Assembly: GCA_022826125.1 (NCBI GenBank)
Contig: JAJDVM010000187.1
Span: 1 to 32,654, forward strand
Direction: 5' to 3'
Origin: Defluviicoccus sp.
GTDB lineage: Bacteria; Pseudomonadota; Alphaproteobacteria; MPNO01
DNA: 32,654 bases
Part shown: one piece after another, positions 14,923-23,992 of the stretch
Position numbering within the stretch: position 1 is the stretch's first letter
How the letters are laid out: every line of letters begins with the position of its first letter
Notes under the pieces: generated by a model
What the model saw: the letters and a program-made list of their open reading frames with translations, nothing else
Told to the model about the DNA's origin: nothing
Database searches by the model: none
Program-made: the position numbers and the translations under genes

Positions 14923-15426
14923 ATGCAGGGTCTCGGGCCCTCAGTCGCGGTCGTTCTCGCCGCCGTCGGAAAGATCTTGGTCGACCCGGAAAACCGCACG
15001 AACGGACAGTCCGACCCGCACGACCGGCGGCCAGTGCTGCACATCTGCCTGACCTGCCGCCCGGCCGGCACGCCACCGGAAGCGCCCAACGACCCCGCGG
15101 CCGGATCGGAGTTCCACGATGCGGTACTGCGCCGCCTGCGGGATCGGAACCTGGGGTCGTCGATCCGGGTCAACCCCATCAGCTGCATGGCCAATTGCGA
15201 GCAAGGTTGCAGCGCCGCCCTCTCCGCGCCGGGCAAATGGTCCTATATCGCCGGGTTCCTCGGCGCCGAGCTGGCCGACGACGTGATCGATTACGCGCTG
15301 GTCTACGGCGCTTCGCGAACGGGCGTTGTCATGCCGTCGAAGCGCGCGCCCTCGCTGCGCGACGCGGTCGTCGCCCGCGTGCCCGCCCACCCCGACGATC
15401 TCCCGGAACAGCGAGACAAAGCATGA
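14923..15426 (+). CDS. DUF1636 small Cys-rich metal-binding protein
   Basis: This is a small protein of the DUF1636 family, predicted to bind metal or an Fe-S cluster. The conserved part starts at LHICLTCR (a Cys-x2-Cys) and continues with SCMANCEQGC (Cys-x3-Cys-x3-Cys), a PGKWSYIAGF segment and the C-terminal PSKRAPSLRDAVVARVP. The start is uncertain. The ATG at 14923 adds about 37 residues before the conserved part, the GTG at 15034 gives a 130-residue protein that begins right at it, and the ATG at 14908 lies inside the dyad. The stop overlaps the cobW ATG by four bases. Such proteins are seen beside cobW/cobN, so a role in cobalt handling is plausible but unproven. Confidence 0.85.
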   Translation: MQGLGPSVAVVLAAVGKILVDPENRTNGQSDPHDRRPVLHICLTCRPAGTPPEAPNDPAAGSEFHDAVLRRLRDRNLGSSIRVNPISCMANCEQGCSAALSAPGKWSYIAGFLGAELADDVIDYALVYGASRTGVVMPSKRAPSLRDAVVARVPAHPDDLPEQRDKA

Positions 15427-16460
15427 GTTTTTCCGCCGAAAAGATACCGGCGACCATCATCACCGGCTTTCTCGGCGCCGGAAAGACCACCATGGTCCGC
15501 CATCTCCTGAGCAACGCGAACGGAAGACGCCTCGCCGTCATCGTCAACGAATTCGGCTCGGAAGGCGTCGACGGCGATACGCTGAGAAGCTGCGGTATCG
15601 AGGACTGCCCGGAGGACAATATCGTCGAGCTCGCCAACGGGTGCCTGTGCTGCACGGTGGCGGACGATTTCGTGCCCACCATGCGGACGCTGATCGACCG
15701 CGACGAGCCGCCCGACCACATCGTCATCGAGACCTCCGGCCTCGCGCTGCCCAAGCCGCTGATCAAGGCCTTCGAATGGCCGGAAATCCGCTCCCGCATG
15801 ACGGTCGACGGCGTCGTCGCCGTGATCGACGGGCCGGCCGTGGCCGAGGGCCGGTTCGCCGACGATCTCGACGCGGTGAACGCGATGCGCGAGGAGGATC
15901 CGTCGATCGACCACGACAACCCCTTGCAGGAATTGTACGAAGACCAGCTGATGGCGGCGGACATCGTGGTGCTCAACAAGACCGACCTGCTCGAGGACAA
16001 ACGGCTGCCGGAGCTGCGCGAGGAAATCGCCGCCTCAGCAGGGCGGTCGCTGAGGATGATCGCGACCGAAGGCGGGGCGGTCGACCCGGCGATCCTGCTC
16101 GGGCTGGATGCGGCGGCGGAAGACGATCTCGACGCCCGGCCGTCGCATCACGACGGCGAGGAGGACCACGAACACGACGATTTCGAGTCCTTCGACCTCG
16201 CGCTGGGCGAAATCGCATCGCCGGACGCCTTTGCCGAACGCCTGGCCCGCGTCGTGGCGGAGCACGACATCCTCCGCATCAAGGGATTTGCGTCCGTGGC
16301 CGGAAAGCCCATGCGGCTTGCGATCCAGGGCGTCGGACGCCGGGTGAACCATCACTTCGACCGGCCATGGGCGGCGGGCGAGAGGCGCGAGACCCGCCTG
16401 GTGGTGATCGGTCAGACGGGTCTCGACCGCGCGGCCATCACGGAGGCGCTTGCGTCCTGA
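15423..16460 (+). CDS. cobW: CobW, P-loop GTPase metallochaperone
   Basis: This 345-residue G3E GTPase is associated with aerobic cobalamin synthesis and thought to supply cobalt to the CobN chelatase. The Walker A GFLGAGKTT is at residues 15-23. The metal-binding CxCC motif (C74-L-C76-C77) follows VELANG, and the guanine-specificity motif NKTD is in VVLNKTDLL. A histidine/acid-rich stretch (SHHDGEEDHEHDD) separates the GTPase domain from the C-terminal CobW_C domain and probably binds metal. ATGA overlap with DUF1636 and a 3-base gap to cobN indicate one operon. Naming it CobW rather than a zinc-chaperone paralogue rests on the direct linkage to cobN. Confidence 0.95.
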   Translation: MSFSAEKIPATIITGFLGAGKTTMVRHLLSNANGRRLAVIVNEFGSEGVDGDTLRSCGIEDCPEDNIVELANGCLCCTVADDFVPTMRTLIDRDEPPDHIVIETSGLALPKPLIKAFEWPEIRSRMTVDGVVAVIDGPAVAEGRFADDLDAVNAMREEDPSIDHDNPLQELYEDQLMAADIVVLNKTDLLEDKRLPELREEIAASAGRSLRMIATEGGAVDPAILLGLDAAAEDDLDARPSHHDGEEDHEHDDFESFDLALGEIASPDAFAERLARVVAEHDILRIKGFASVAGKPMRLAIQGVGRRVNHHFDRPWAAGERRETRLVVIGQTGLDRAAITEALAS

Positions 16461-16463
16461 GCC

Positions 16464-19400
16464 ATGCACCTTCTGTTCCGCGAAGCGCACAGCCTCGACG
16501 AAATCGACGCCGCCGTCGATCTGGGTCAGAGCCCGGCGGACATGGTGTTCCTGTCCTTCGCGGATACCGACCTCGCCGCGGCGACCGTGGCGTGCCAGGA
16601 GCGGGGAGAAGAGCTCCCGACGCTGCGGCTCGCCAATATCGGCAGGCTGCGCCACCCCCTTTCCGTGGACGTCTATGTCGACGAGGTGATCGCCAGATCG
16701 CGGATCGTCGTCGCGCGCCTTCTCGGCGGGTTCGAATACTGGCGCTACGGCATCGAGGAGATCGCGCGGGTATGTGCGGAGTCCGACATTCGCCTGGCGC
16801 TCGTTCCGGGCGACGGACGGAGGGATTCGCGGCTTGCCGAACTGTCGACCGTCGCCGCGGAGGATCTCGAACGCCTGGATCGCTGGTTCGCCGAAGGCGG
16901 ACCTCGCAATGTCGGCCTCGCGCTGGAGCATATGGCGCATCTCGCCGGTTTGAGGCCGCCGCCGGCGGCATGTCTCGAACCGGTCCCGCCGTTCGGCGAG
17001 CATTCGCTGGCCCGAGCCCCGGAGGCGGGCGCGGCGACCGCGGCGATCGTGTTCTACCGTGCCTATCTTCTGGCCGGCGATATCGCGCCGCTGGAAGAGC
17101 TGGCCGCCCGCCTGTCCGAGCGCGGCGTGCGGACGGTGGGTCTCTACGTGGACAGTCTGAAGACGCCGGAAACCGCCGCGTATGTCGCCGGGCGGCTGCA
17201 CGAGATCGGCCCCGACCTCGTGCTGAACGCGACGGCGTTTTCCGCGCGGCGCGACGATAGCGGATCGCCGCTCGACGCCGCCGGCGTTCCGGTGCTCCAG
17301 TTGATGCTGGCGGGATCGTCGCGAGACGCCTGGGCCGAGTCGGCCCGCGGGCTCTCGCAATCCGACCTCGCCATGCAGATCGTCCTGCCGGAGCTCGACG
17401 GCCGGCTTTCCTCGACGGCGATCTCCTTCAAGTCCGAGGACGAGCGGGAAGATCGGCTGGAATACGCCCGCACGAGCCACGCGCCCGATCCGCAGGGTAT
17501 CGCGCTCGCCGCGGAACAGGCGGCGCGCTGGATTCGCCTCGCGCAACGACCGCGCGGCGAACGGCGGATCGGAATGGTGCTGTCCGATTACCCGGCGGCG
17601 GGCCAGCTCGCCCACGCCATTGGCCTCGACACGATCGAAAGCGGCGTGGAAGTCGTGTCGCTGCTGCGGGAAGCCGGCTACGACGTGACGGCGGACCCGT
17701 CGACGCTCGATTTCGTCGCCGCCCTCTGCGACACGCCGCCGGGCCCGGTTCTCGACGTTTCGGCCTATCGCCGGCTGTTCCGGACGCTCCCGGAAGAGGC
17801 CCGCGACCGCATCACGGGGGCCTGGGGAGCGCCCGAAGACGACCCCGCGGTCCGGGAAGGCACGTTCTTCCTTCGCTACGCCCGCTTCGGACGCCTCGTC
17901 GCAGCGATTCAGCCGGACCGCGGCCAGATCCTCGACCGCAAGGCGCTCTATCACGACCCCGACGTGCCGCCGCGCCACGCTTACGTCGCGTTTTACCTTT
18001 GGCTCCGTTGCGTCGAGGACATCGACGCGATGATCCATCTGGGCGCGCACGGGACGCTCGAATGGCTGCCCGGCAAGGCGGTCGCGGTGTCGGAGGCGTG
18101 CTTCCCGGCGGCACTGCTGGGCGGCATCCCGGTGGCCTATCCCTTCATCGTCAACAACCCCGGCGAGGCGGCGGCCGCGAAGCGGCGGCTGGGCGCGGTC
18201 GCCATCGGACACCTGACCCCGCCGCTGAAAGCCGCCGGATCGCACGGCGCCGCGCTGGAACTGGAGCGGTTGATCGACGAATACGCCGGCGCCGACGGTC
18301 TCGACAAGCGGCGCACCGCGTTGCTGCGCGCCGATATTCTGGACCGCGCCGACGCGCTCGGCCTCATGGAGGAATGCGGGGCGAGCACGGACATGTCCGA
18401 AGACGACCGGCTGGCCCGGCTCGATACCTATCTGTGCGACGTCAAGGACCTGCAGATCCGGGACGGGCTGCACGTTTTCGGCCGCGTCCCCGCGGCCGGG
18501 CGGCGCGCGGCGCTGCTGGACGCGTTGCTGAGAGACATCCCCGATGACCTTGCCGCCGATCTAGAAGCCCGGCTGGACGCCTGCGCGGCATCGGAACGGC
18601 AAGCGCTGCTCGATACGCTCGACGGCGGGTTCGTCGAGCCCGGACCTGCCGGCGCGCCGACCCGAGGCCGGGGCGACGTTCTGCCCACCGGCCGCAACAT
18701 GTTCACCATCGACCCGCGCGCGGTGCCGACCCGTTCGGCCATGGTTCTCGCCAGGCGCACCGCCGACGAGATCGTCCGCCGCCACCTTCAGGAAAAGGGC
18801 GACTGGCCGAGATCGCTGATGATCGATTTGTGGGGCAGCGCCACCATGCGCACCGGCGGCGAGGACCTCGCGCTGGCGCTGGTGCTGGTCGGCGCGGAGC
18901 CGGTGTGGAGCGACGGTTCCAGCCGGGTGACCGGCTTCGAGATCGTCCCGGTGGACCGGCTGGGCCGTCCCCGCGTGGACGTGACGCTCCGCATCTCCGG
19001 CCTGTTCCGCGACGCCTTCGAGGCGCAGATCGCGATGTTCGACGCCGTGGTCCGGGCGATCGGCCGGCGGCAGGAGCCGGGCGATGTCAATCCGCTCGCG
19101 GGCATCGCGGGGAATCTCGAGGACGAGGCGTTCCGCGAGGCGACGACCCGGATTTACGGCGCCGCGCCCGGTGCCTACGGCGCGGGCGTTTCCGCGCTGA
19201 TCGAGACCGGCGCCTGGTCGGCCCGGGACGACCTGGGCGACAGCTATCTGGCATCGTCGGCCAGCGCGTACGGGCAGGGGCTCGAAGGCCGGCCCGATCC
19301 GGAAGGGTTCTCGGACCGGGTCCGGGGCGCGGACGCGCTGATCCACGCGCAGGATCATCGCGAGGTGGATCTGCTCGATTCCACCGATTATGCCGCCCAT

Positions 19401-19835
19401 GAGGGGGGATTCGTCGCCGCCGCGAACAAGCTGGGAAACGAACCCAAGGTGTATCACGTCGATACCGCCCGGCCGGAGGAACCACGGGCGCGCACACTGA
19501 CCGAGGAAATCGCCCGGATCGTCCGCGGCCGCGCGTCCAACCCGGCGTGGATCGCGGGTATGATGCGCCACGGCTATCGCGGCGGCGCCGAGATCGCGCG
19601 CTCCGTCGAGGGGGTGTTTGCCTTCGCGGCGACCCTGCCGGACCGGCTCGACCGCCAGTTCGACGGGATCTTCGATGCGACGCTGGGCGACGGCGAGGTC
19701 GATGCGTTCCTTAAGGAGCACAATCCGGCCGCGCGCGGCGCGATGATCGACCGGTTCAACGAAGCCCTCGACCGCGACCTCTGGCGGCCGCGCCGGAATT
19801 CGACGGCGGCCTTCCTGCGCAGGGAAACGGCATGA
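16464..19835 (+). CDS. cobN: CobN, cobaltochelatase large subunit
   Basis: This 1123-residue H-subunit of the ATP-dependent aerobic cobaltochelatase inserts Co2+ into hydrogenobyrinic acid a,c-diamide. The CobN/magnesium chelatase H signature is clear in HLGAHGTLEWLPGK and VAYPFIVNNPGEAAAAKRR. The N-terminus (MHLLFREAHSLDEIDAAVDL) and the C-terminus (DRDLWRPRRNST) both look complete. The protein is still shorter than the roughly 1275 residues I recall for the P. denitrificans protein, so internal segments must be reduced. The small chelatase subunits (cobS/cobT of the P. denitrificans naming) are not in this window and must lie elsewhere. It begins 3 bases after cobW, and its stop overlaps the cobG ATG by four bases. 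Confidence 0.97.
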   Translation: MHLLFREAHSLDEIDAAVDLGQSPADMVFLSFADTDLAAATVACQERGEELPTLRLANIGRLRHPLSVDVYVDEVIARSRIVVARLLGGFEYWRYGIEEIARVCAESDIRLALVPGDGRRDSRLAELSTVAAEDLERLDRWFAEGGPRNVGLALEHMAHLAGLRPPPAACLEPVPPFGEHSLARAPEAGAATAAIVFYRAYLLAGDIAPLEELAARLSERGVRTVGLYVDSLKTPETAAYVAGRLHEIGPDLVLNATAFSARRDDSGSPLDAAGVPVLQLMLAGSSRDAWAESARGLSQSDLAMQIVLPELDGRLSSTAISFKSEDEREDRLEYARTSHAPDPQGIALAAEQAARWIRLAQRPRGERRIGMVLSDYPAAGQLAHAIGLDTIESGVEVVSLLREAGYDVTADPSTLDFVAALCDTPPGPVLDVSAYRRLFRTLPEEARDRITGAWGAPEDDPAVREGTFFLRYARFGRLVAAIQPDRGQILDRKALYHDPDVPPRHAYVAFYLWLRCVEDIDAMIHLGAHGTLEWLPGKAVAVSEACFPAALLGGIPVAYPFIVNNPGEAAAAKRRLGAVAIGHLTPPLKAAGSHGAALELERLIDEYAGADGLDKRRTALLRADILDRADALGLMEECGASTDMSEDDRLARLDTYLCDVKDLQIRDGLHVFGRVPAAGRRAALLDALLRDIPDDLAADLEARLDACAASERQALLDTLDGGFVEPGPAGAPTRGRGDVLPTGRNMFTIDPRAVPTRSAMVLARRTADEIVRRHLQEKGDWPRSLMIDLWGSATMRTGGEDLALALVLVGAEPVWSDGSSRVTGFEIVPVDRLGRPRVDVTLRISGLFRDAFEAQIAMFDAVVRAIGRRQEPGDVNPLAGIAGNLEDEAFREATTRIYGAAPGAYGAGVSALIETGAWSARDDLGDSYLASSASAYGQGLEGRPDPEGFSDRVRGADALIHAQDHREVDLLDSTDYAAHEGGFVAAANKLGNEPKVYHVDTARPEEPRARTLTEEIARIVRGRASNPAWIAGMMRHGYRGGAEIARSVEGVFAFAATLPDRLDRQFDGIFDATLGDGEVDAFLKEHNPAARGAMIDRFNEALDRDLWRPRRNSTAAFLRRETA

Positions 19836-21127
19836 ACGCCCCGGCGGTCAGGGGCCGGTGCCCGTCCTTGATGTCGCCGATGGAAGCAGGCGACGGGTTA
19901 CTCGTACGCGTGAAGCCGCGCGCCGCCACCCTGACCGCGGAATATGCGCAGACGATCGCGGAGGCATCCGATCGATACGGCAACGGCATCGTCGAATTGA
20001 GCAACCGGGGCCATCTGCAAATTCGCGGCCTGTCGGAGGCCGGCGTGGACGAATTGGCTCGGGCAATGGCGGACATCGGGCTGGCCGGGGCGTCGCCCCG
20101 CGCGGAAGCGGTGAGGAACGTTCTGGCCGACCCGCTGGGACCGGACGATCCCGATGCCCGCTTCGACTCGCATCGTCTGGCACGTCGTCTCGGCGCCGTG
20201 CTGGAAGGCGATCCCGGCTTGCACGGCCTGCCCGACAAGTTCGGCCTCCTGGTCGATGCCGGGGTAGCGCTGCCGCTCGCCGGTTGCACCGCCGACATCA
20301 TGGTCCGGTCCGAAGGCGACGGCGCGGCCATCGCCCTGGACGACGGCGACCGGTCGCTGCCGCTGGCCGTGGGCGATGTGGAAGACACGGTCCGCCGCCT
20401 GCTTTCAGCGTTCCTGTCCTGGTTGGAGGATCGGGATCGGCGCGACGCGCCCCGGCCTCCGCGCATCAAGACCATGGTCGCGGCCTGCGGCGCGGATGGC
20501 GTTTTCCAGGCGGCAGGACTGCACGGGGAGACCCGACCGGACAAGCGCGCCGACGGGCCGGCGAAACGTCCCTTGCCCGGTTTCATGCAGGTGGCGGATG
20601 GGCCATGCGGTTGTTTCCTGTTGGGCGCGCCGTTCGGAAGCATGGAAGCGGAAAGGCTTGCCGATCTCGCGGAGATGGCCCGGGTCTTCTCGGACGGGAC
20701 GATCCGGATTTCCCCCTGGAAGGCCGCCGTTCTGTGCGACGTTTCGCGGGCGGACGTTCCTGCCCTTCGCCGCCGGGCTGCGAAAGCGGGATTCGTCGTC
20801 GAACCGGACGATCCCCGGGCCCGAATCGTCGCCTGCGCCGGCCGCCCTCGTTGCGCGTCGGCCAAGGCCGACACAAGGTCAGACGCCGCCCTTATGGCTG
20901 CGGCGGGCTGGGTGCCGGAGGGTGTTCTGCACGTATCCGGCTGCGCGAAGGGCTGCGCCCACCCCTCCCCTGCCCCGGCCGCGCTTGTCGCCACGGCGGC
21001 GGGGTACGATCTCGTCCGGAACGGCGGGCCGGGCGATGCGCCGGAGCGCACCGGAATGACACCGGAGCAAGCGGTGGACGCCCTCGCCCCGCCTCCCGAT
21101 ACGGCGCAAATCGCGGCGAAGCGATGA
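19832..21127 (+). CDS. cobG: CobG, precorrin-3B synthase (O2-dependent)
   Basis: This 431-residue nitrite/sulfite reductase-like monooxygenase hydroxylates precorrin-3A at C-20 with formation of a gamma-lactone, using O2. That is the diagnostic step of the aerobic pathway. It has two ferredoxin-like half-domains and the [4Fe-4S] cysteines C335-x5-C341 and C371-x3-C375 (VSGCAKGCAHP). ELSNRGHLQIRGL near residues 55-67 is the first conserved core. Its presence implies an aerobic or facultative lifestyle. It sits in a tightly coupled string, with ATGA overlaps at both the cobN and cobH ends. Confidence 0.95.
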   Translation: MNAPAVRGRCPSLMSPMEAGDGLLVRVKPRAATLTAEYAQTIAEASDRYGNGIVELSNRGHLQIRGLSEAGVDELARAMADIGLAGASPRAEAVRNVLADPLGPDDPDARFDSHRLARRLGAVLEGDPGLHGLPDKFGLLVDAGVALPLAGCTADIMVRSEGDGAAIALDDGDRSLPLAVGDVEDTVRRLLSAFLSWLEDRDRRDAPRPPRIKTMVAACGADGVFQAAGLHGETRPDKRADGPAKRPLPGFMQVADGPCGCFLLGAPFGSMEAERLADLAEMARVFSDGTIRISPWKAAVLCDVSRADVPALRRRAAKAGFVVEPDDPRARIVACAGRPRCASAKADTRSDAALMAAAGWVPEGVLHVSGCAKGCAHPSPAPAALVATAAGYDLVRNGGPGDAPERTGMTPEQAVDALAPPPDTAQIAAKR

Positions 21128-21756
21128 CCGGCCGTTACGATTACGTCCGCGATGGCGCGGCGATCTACGAGAAATCCTTCGCGACCATCCGTTCGGAAGC
21201 CGATCTTTCGGGCCTGTCCGACGTCGAGGCCCGGGCGGCGGTACGGATGATCCACGCTTGCGGCATGGTCGACCTGACCGACGACATCCTGTTCTCGCCG
21301 GGCTTCGCGGAGGCGGCGCGCAAGGCTCTGAAAGCGGGCGCGCCGATCCTGTGCGACGCGAAGATGGTCGCGAGCGGGATCACCCGGCCGCGCCTCTCGT
21401 CGGACAACGAGGTGATCTGTACGCTGGGCGACGACACCGTTCCCGACCTCGCCCGGCGCCTCGGCACGACCCGGTCCGCGGCCGCGCTGGAGCTGTGGCG
21501 GGACCGGCTGGGCGGCGCGGTGGTCGCGATCGGGAACGCGCCGACGGCCCTGTTCCGGCTGCTGGAGCTTCTGGACGAGGGAGCGCCCGCCCCGGCGGCG
21601 GTGATCGGCGTGCCGGTAGGTTTCGTCGGAGCGGCCGAGTCCAAGGAGGCGCTGGCGGCGAGGCACGACCTGCCGCATCTCACCGTTCGCGGTCGGCGCG
21701 GCGGCAGCGCGATGGCGACGGCCGCGGTGAACGCACTGGCGAGCGACCGCGAATGA
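21124..21756 (+). CDS. cobH: CobH, precorrin-8X methylmutase
   Basis: This 210-residue enzyme moves the C-11 methyl group of precorrin-8X to C-12, giving hydrogenobyrinic acid. The active-site histidine is H44 in RMIHACGMVD. Other hallmarks are PILCDAKMVASGI and VIGVPVGFVGAAESKEAL. The length is normal. ATGA overlaps link it to cobG upstream and cobI downstream. Confidence 0.97.
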   Translation: MTGRYDYVRDGAAIYEKSFATIRSEADLSGLSDVEARAAVRMIHACGMVDLTDDILFSPGFAEAARKALKAGAPILCDAKMVASGITRPRLSSDNEVICTLGDDTVPDLARRLGTTRSAAALELWRDRLGGAVVAIGNAPTALFRLLELLDEGAPAPAAVIGVPVGFVGAAESKEALAARHDLPHLTVRGRRGGSAMATAAVNALASDRE

Positions 21757-22484
21757 GCGGCGCGGGAAAACTGTTCGGCGTCGGGATGGGACCGGGCGAT
21801 CCGGAGTTGCTGACCGTGAAGGCGGCGCGCCTGCTGCGCGAAGCCCCGGTCGCCGCCTATTTCGCCAAGACGGGCGAGACCGGTCACGCGCGGCGGATCG
21901 CGGATGGCTATCTGGAGCCGGACACGGAGGAACTCCGCTTCGACTACCCCTACACCACGGAAGTCCCGAAACGCTCCGCCTCGTACCGCGATGCCATGAC
22001 GTCGTTTTACGACCGGGCCGCGGGGGAAATGGGCGCGGTGCTCGAAGACGGGCGCGACGTGGCGCTGCTCTGCGAGGGAGACCCGCTGTTCTACGGTTCG
22101 TTCATGTACGTGAACGACCGGTTGGCGTCCCGTTTCGACGTCGAGGTGGTGCCGGGCGTGACGGCGATGGCGGCTTGCTGGTGCCGGGTAGGCGTACCGA
22201 TGGCGCGGGGAGACGACAGCGTATCGGTCCTGGCCGGTACGATGGAGGAAGACGCGCTGCTGCGGCGCCTCCGGACGGCGGACGCGGCCGTCGTCATGAA
22301 GGTCGGGCGGCATTTGCCGAAAATCCGCCGCGCGTTGGACCGGGCCGGGCTGCTGGACCGGGCGGTCCTGGTGGAACGCGGCTCCATGCCGGAGGAGCGG
22401 ATCGTTCCGCTGCGGGACTGCCGGGACGGCGAGGCGCCCTATTTCTCCCTGGTTCTCGTACCGACGGCGAGGACGGCATCGTGA
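21753..22484 (+). CDS. cobI: CobI, precorrin-2 C20-methyltransferase
   Basis: This 243-residue SAM-dependent methyltransferase of the tetrapyrrole methylase fold converts precorrin-2 to precorrin-3A. The N-terminal GVGMGPGDPELLTVKA, LLCEGDPLFYGSF and EVVPGVTAMAA are the expected fold motifs. The second of these, with the SFMYV continuation, is typical of the C-20 enzyme. It overlaps cobH by ATGA, and its TGA overlaps the GTG start of cobJ. Confidence 0.95.
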   Translation: MSGAGKLFGVGMGPGDPELLTVKAARLLREAPVAAYFAKTGETGHARRIADGYLEPDTEELRFDYPYTTEVPKRSASYRDAMTSFYDRAAGEMGAVLEDGRDVALLCEGDPLFYGSFMYVNDRLASRFDVEVVPGVTAMAACWCRVGVPMARGDDSVSVLAGTMEEDALLRRLRTADAAVVMKVGRHLPKIRRALDRAGLLDRAVLVERGSMPEERIVPLRDCRDGEAPYFSLVLVPTARTAS

Positions 22485-23236
22485 GCGGCCGCGTCCTCGT
22501 CGTCGGGCTGGGTCCGGGCGACGAACGCCACCGCACGCCGGCCGCCGAGGACGCGCTCCGGGAGGCCCGTCATCTGGTGGGATACGGCCCGTACCTGGCA
22601 CGGATAGCGTTGCGCGACGGCCAGACCGCCCACGCTTCGGGCAACCGGGAAGAGCTCGACCGCGCGCACCACGCTTTGCAACTGGCCGCGGAGGGCGAGA
22701 CGGTCGCCTTGGTGTCCTCGGGCGACGCCGGCGTGTTCGCGATGGCCGCAACGCTGTTCGAAGCACTCGAGGCGGGGCGCGCTGCCGATGTAGAAATTAC
22801 GGTCGTTCCCGGCGTCACCGCGATGATCGCGGCGGCGGCCCGGACCGGCGCGCCGCTCGGCCACGATTTCTGCGCCATCTCCCTGTCGGACAATCTGAAG
22901 CCCTGGGAGACCGTTCTCGGTCGGGTGCGCGCCGCCGCCGAGGCCGATTTCGTGATGGCGCTCTACAACCCGATCTCGAAGGCGCGTCCGTGGCAGTTGG
23001 GGAAGGTGCTGGACGCGGTGCGCGAACGGCGCGCTCCGGACACGCCCGTCGTCTTCGCGACGGCGGTGAGCCGACCGGACGAGGAAATCGTCGTGACGCC
23101 GCTGTCGGAGGCCCGGCCGGAGATGGCCGACATGCGGACGCTGGTGATCGTGGGGTCCAGCGAGACCCGCTGCATCCCGCGCGGCGCCGGCGGCGTCTGG
23201 GTCTACACCCCGCGCAAGGCGCCGGTACCGGCATGA
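22481..23236 (+). CDS. cobJ: CobJ, precorrin-3B C17-methyltransferase
   Basis: This 251-residue tetrapyrrole methylase adds the C-17 methyl group and contracts the ring, converting precorrin-3B to precorrin-4. Motifs seen are VGLGPGD at the start, HLVGYGPYL, VSSGDAGVFAMA and LYNPISKARPWQL, the last two being strong CobJ/CbiH signatures. The start is a GTG overlapping the cobI stop (GTGA). The last 34 bases overlap the 3' end of the convergent cobK. No fused extra domain is present. Confidence 0.96.
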   Translation: MSGRVLVVGLGPGDERHRTPAAEDALREARHLVGYGPYLARIALRDGQTAHASGNREELDRAHHALQLAAEGETVALVSSGDAGVFAMAATLFEALEAGRAADVEITVVPGVTAMIAAAARTGAPLGHDFCAISLSDNLKPWETVLGRVRAAAEADFVMALYNPISKARPWQLGKVLDAVRERRAPDTPVVFATAVSRPDEEIVVTPLSEARPEMADMRTLVIVGSSETRCIPRGAGGVWVYTPRKAPVPA

Positions 23237-23973
23237 TGCGCGATCAGCCGGTGCCACGCGTCCTCGACCGTCGGCACGGCGGCCCCCGCGGGCGGCGGTC
23301 GATCCACCATCACGACGGGGAGACCCAGATTTCGCGCGGCGGCAAGCTTGGCCGCGGTCGCCGAGCCGCCGGAATTCTTGGTGACGACCGTGTCGATCCG
23401 ATGGTCCCGCAACAACCGCTCCTCGTCCGCCAGCGCGAACGGACCGCGTGCGACGATGACGGTCGCATCGGGCGGCAGCAGGCCGGGCGGAGGCGGATCG
23501 ACGCTGCGGACGACGTAGCTGTGCCGTGGCGTATCGCGGAACGGGGCGAGGTCCTTGCGGCCGATGGTGAGGAACACGCGCCGCGGCTCTTCTCCCAGCG
23601 CACCCACGGCGGACTTTATGTCCGGCACCCGGGACCAGCGGTCGCCCGGAACCTCCTCCCAGGGCGGGCGCCGTACCGCGAGACAGGGAATCCCGACAGC
23701 GGCAGCGGCCGCGACGGCGTTGGCGGAGATTGCCGAGGCAAAGGGATGGGTGGCATCCACCAGCACGTCGATCCCGTTCCGTTGGAGATAATCCGCGAGC
23801 CCGTCCGCGCCACCGAACCCGCCGGTCCGGACATCCAGCGGCGAGGGCACGGGCGACCGCGTCATCCCGGCGAGCGACAGGGTTCCCTCGAACCGGCCGT
23901 CTTCGGCGATCAGCCGGGCGAGTTCTCGGGCCTCGGTCGTTCCGCCGAGCAAGAGGAGTTTCAGTCGTGACAC
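23203..23973 (-). CDS. cobK: CobK, precorrin-6A reductase
   Basis: This 256-residue NADPH-dependent reductase converts precorrin-6A to precorrin-6B. Motifs seen are LLLGGTTEARELARL at the N-terminus, VDATHPFASAISANA, RVFLTIGRKDLAPF and VVTKNSGGSATAAKL. The start is a GTG at 23973. On the minus strand GGGAGAG lies about 7 bases before it, within the cobL coding region, which supports this choice. It is the only minus-strand gene between cobJ and cobL. It overlaps cobJ by 34 bases at its 3' end and cobL by 7 bases at its 5' end. Confidence 0.95.
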   Translation of the reverse strand: MSRLKLLLLGGTTEARELARLIAEDGRFEGTLSLAGMTRSPVPSPLDVRTGGFGGADGLADYLQRNGIDVLVDATHPFASAISANAVAAAAAVGIPCLAVRRPPWEEVPGDRWSRVPDIKSAVGALGEEPRRVFLTIGRKDLAPFRDTPRHSYVVRSVDPPPPGLLPPDATVIVARGPFALADEERLLRDHRIDTVVTKNSGGSATAAKLAAARNLGLPVVMVDRPPPAGAAVPTVEDAWHRLIAHHAGTGALRGV

Positions 23974-23992
23974 CGTCCGGCTCTCCCGCGCC
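23950..23992. promoter_or_regulatory. Interlocked translation starts of cobK and cobL
   Basis: The heptamer GTGACAC (23967-23973) holds the cobL GTG on the plus strand and the cobK GTG on the minus strand. The cobL Shine-Dalgarno AAGAGGAG (23951-23958) lies in cobK codons. The cobK Shine-Dalgarno GGGAGAG (complement of about 23981-23987) lies in cobL codons. Each 5' end is thus antisense to the other. Confidence 0.75.

Noticed and set aside
15047..15062. GACCTGCC-like string resembling part of a cobalamin riboswitch
   Set aside because: It encodes the conserved LTCR segment of the DUF1636 protein, and no other riboswitch core elements surround it.
14862..15236. Upstream in-frame extension of cobU on the minus strand
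   Set aside because: The extension looks non-coding, runs antisense to DUF1636, and a good ribosome binding site sits just before the ATG at 14861.
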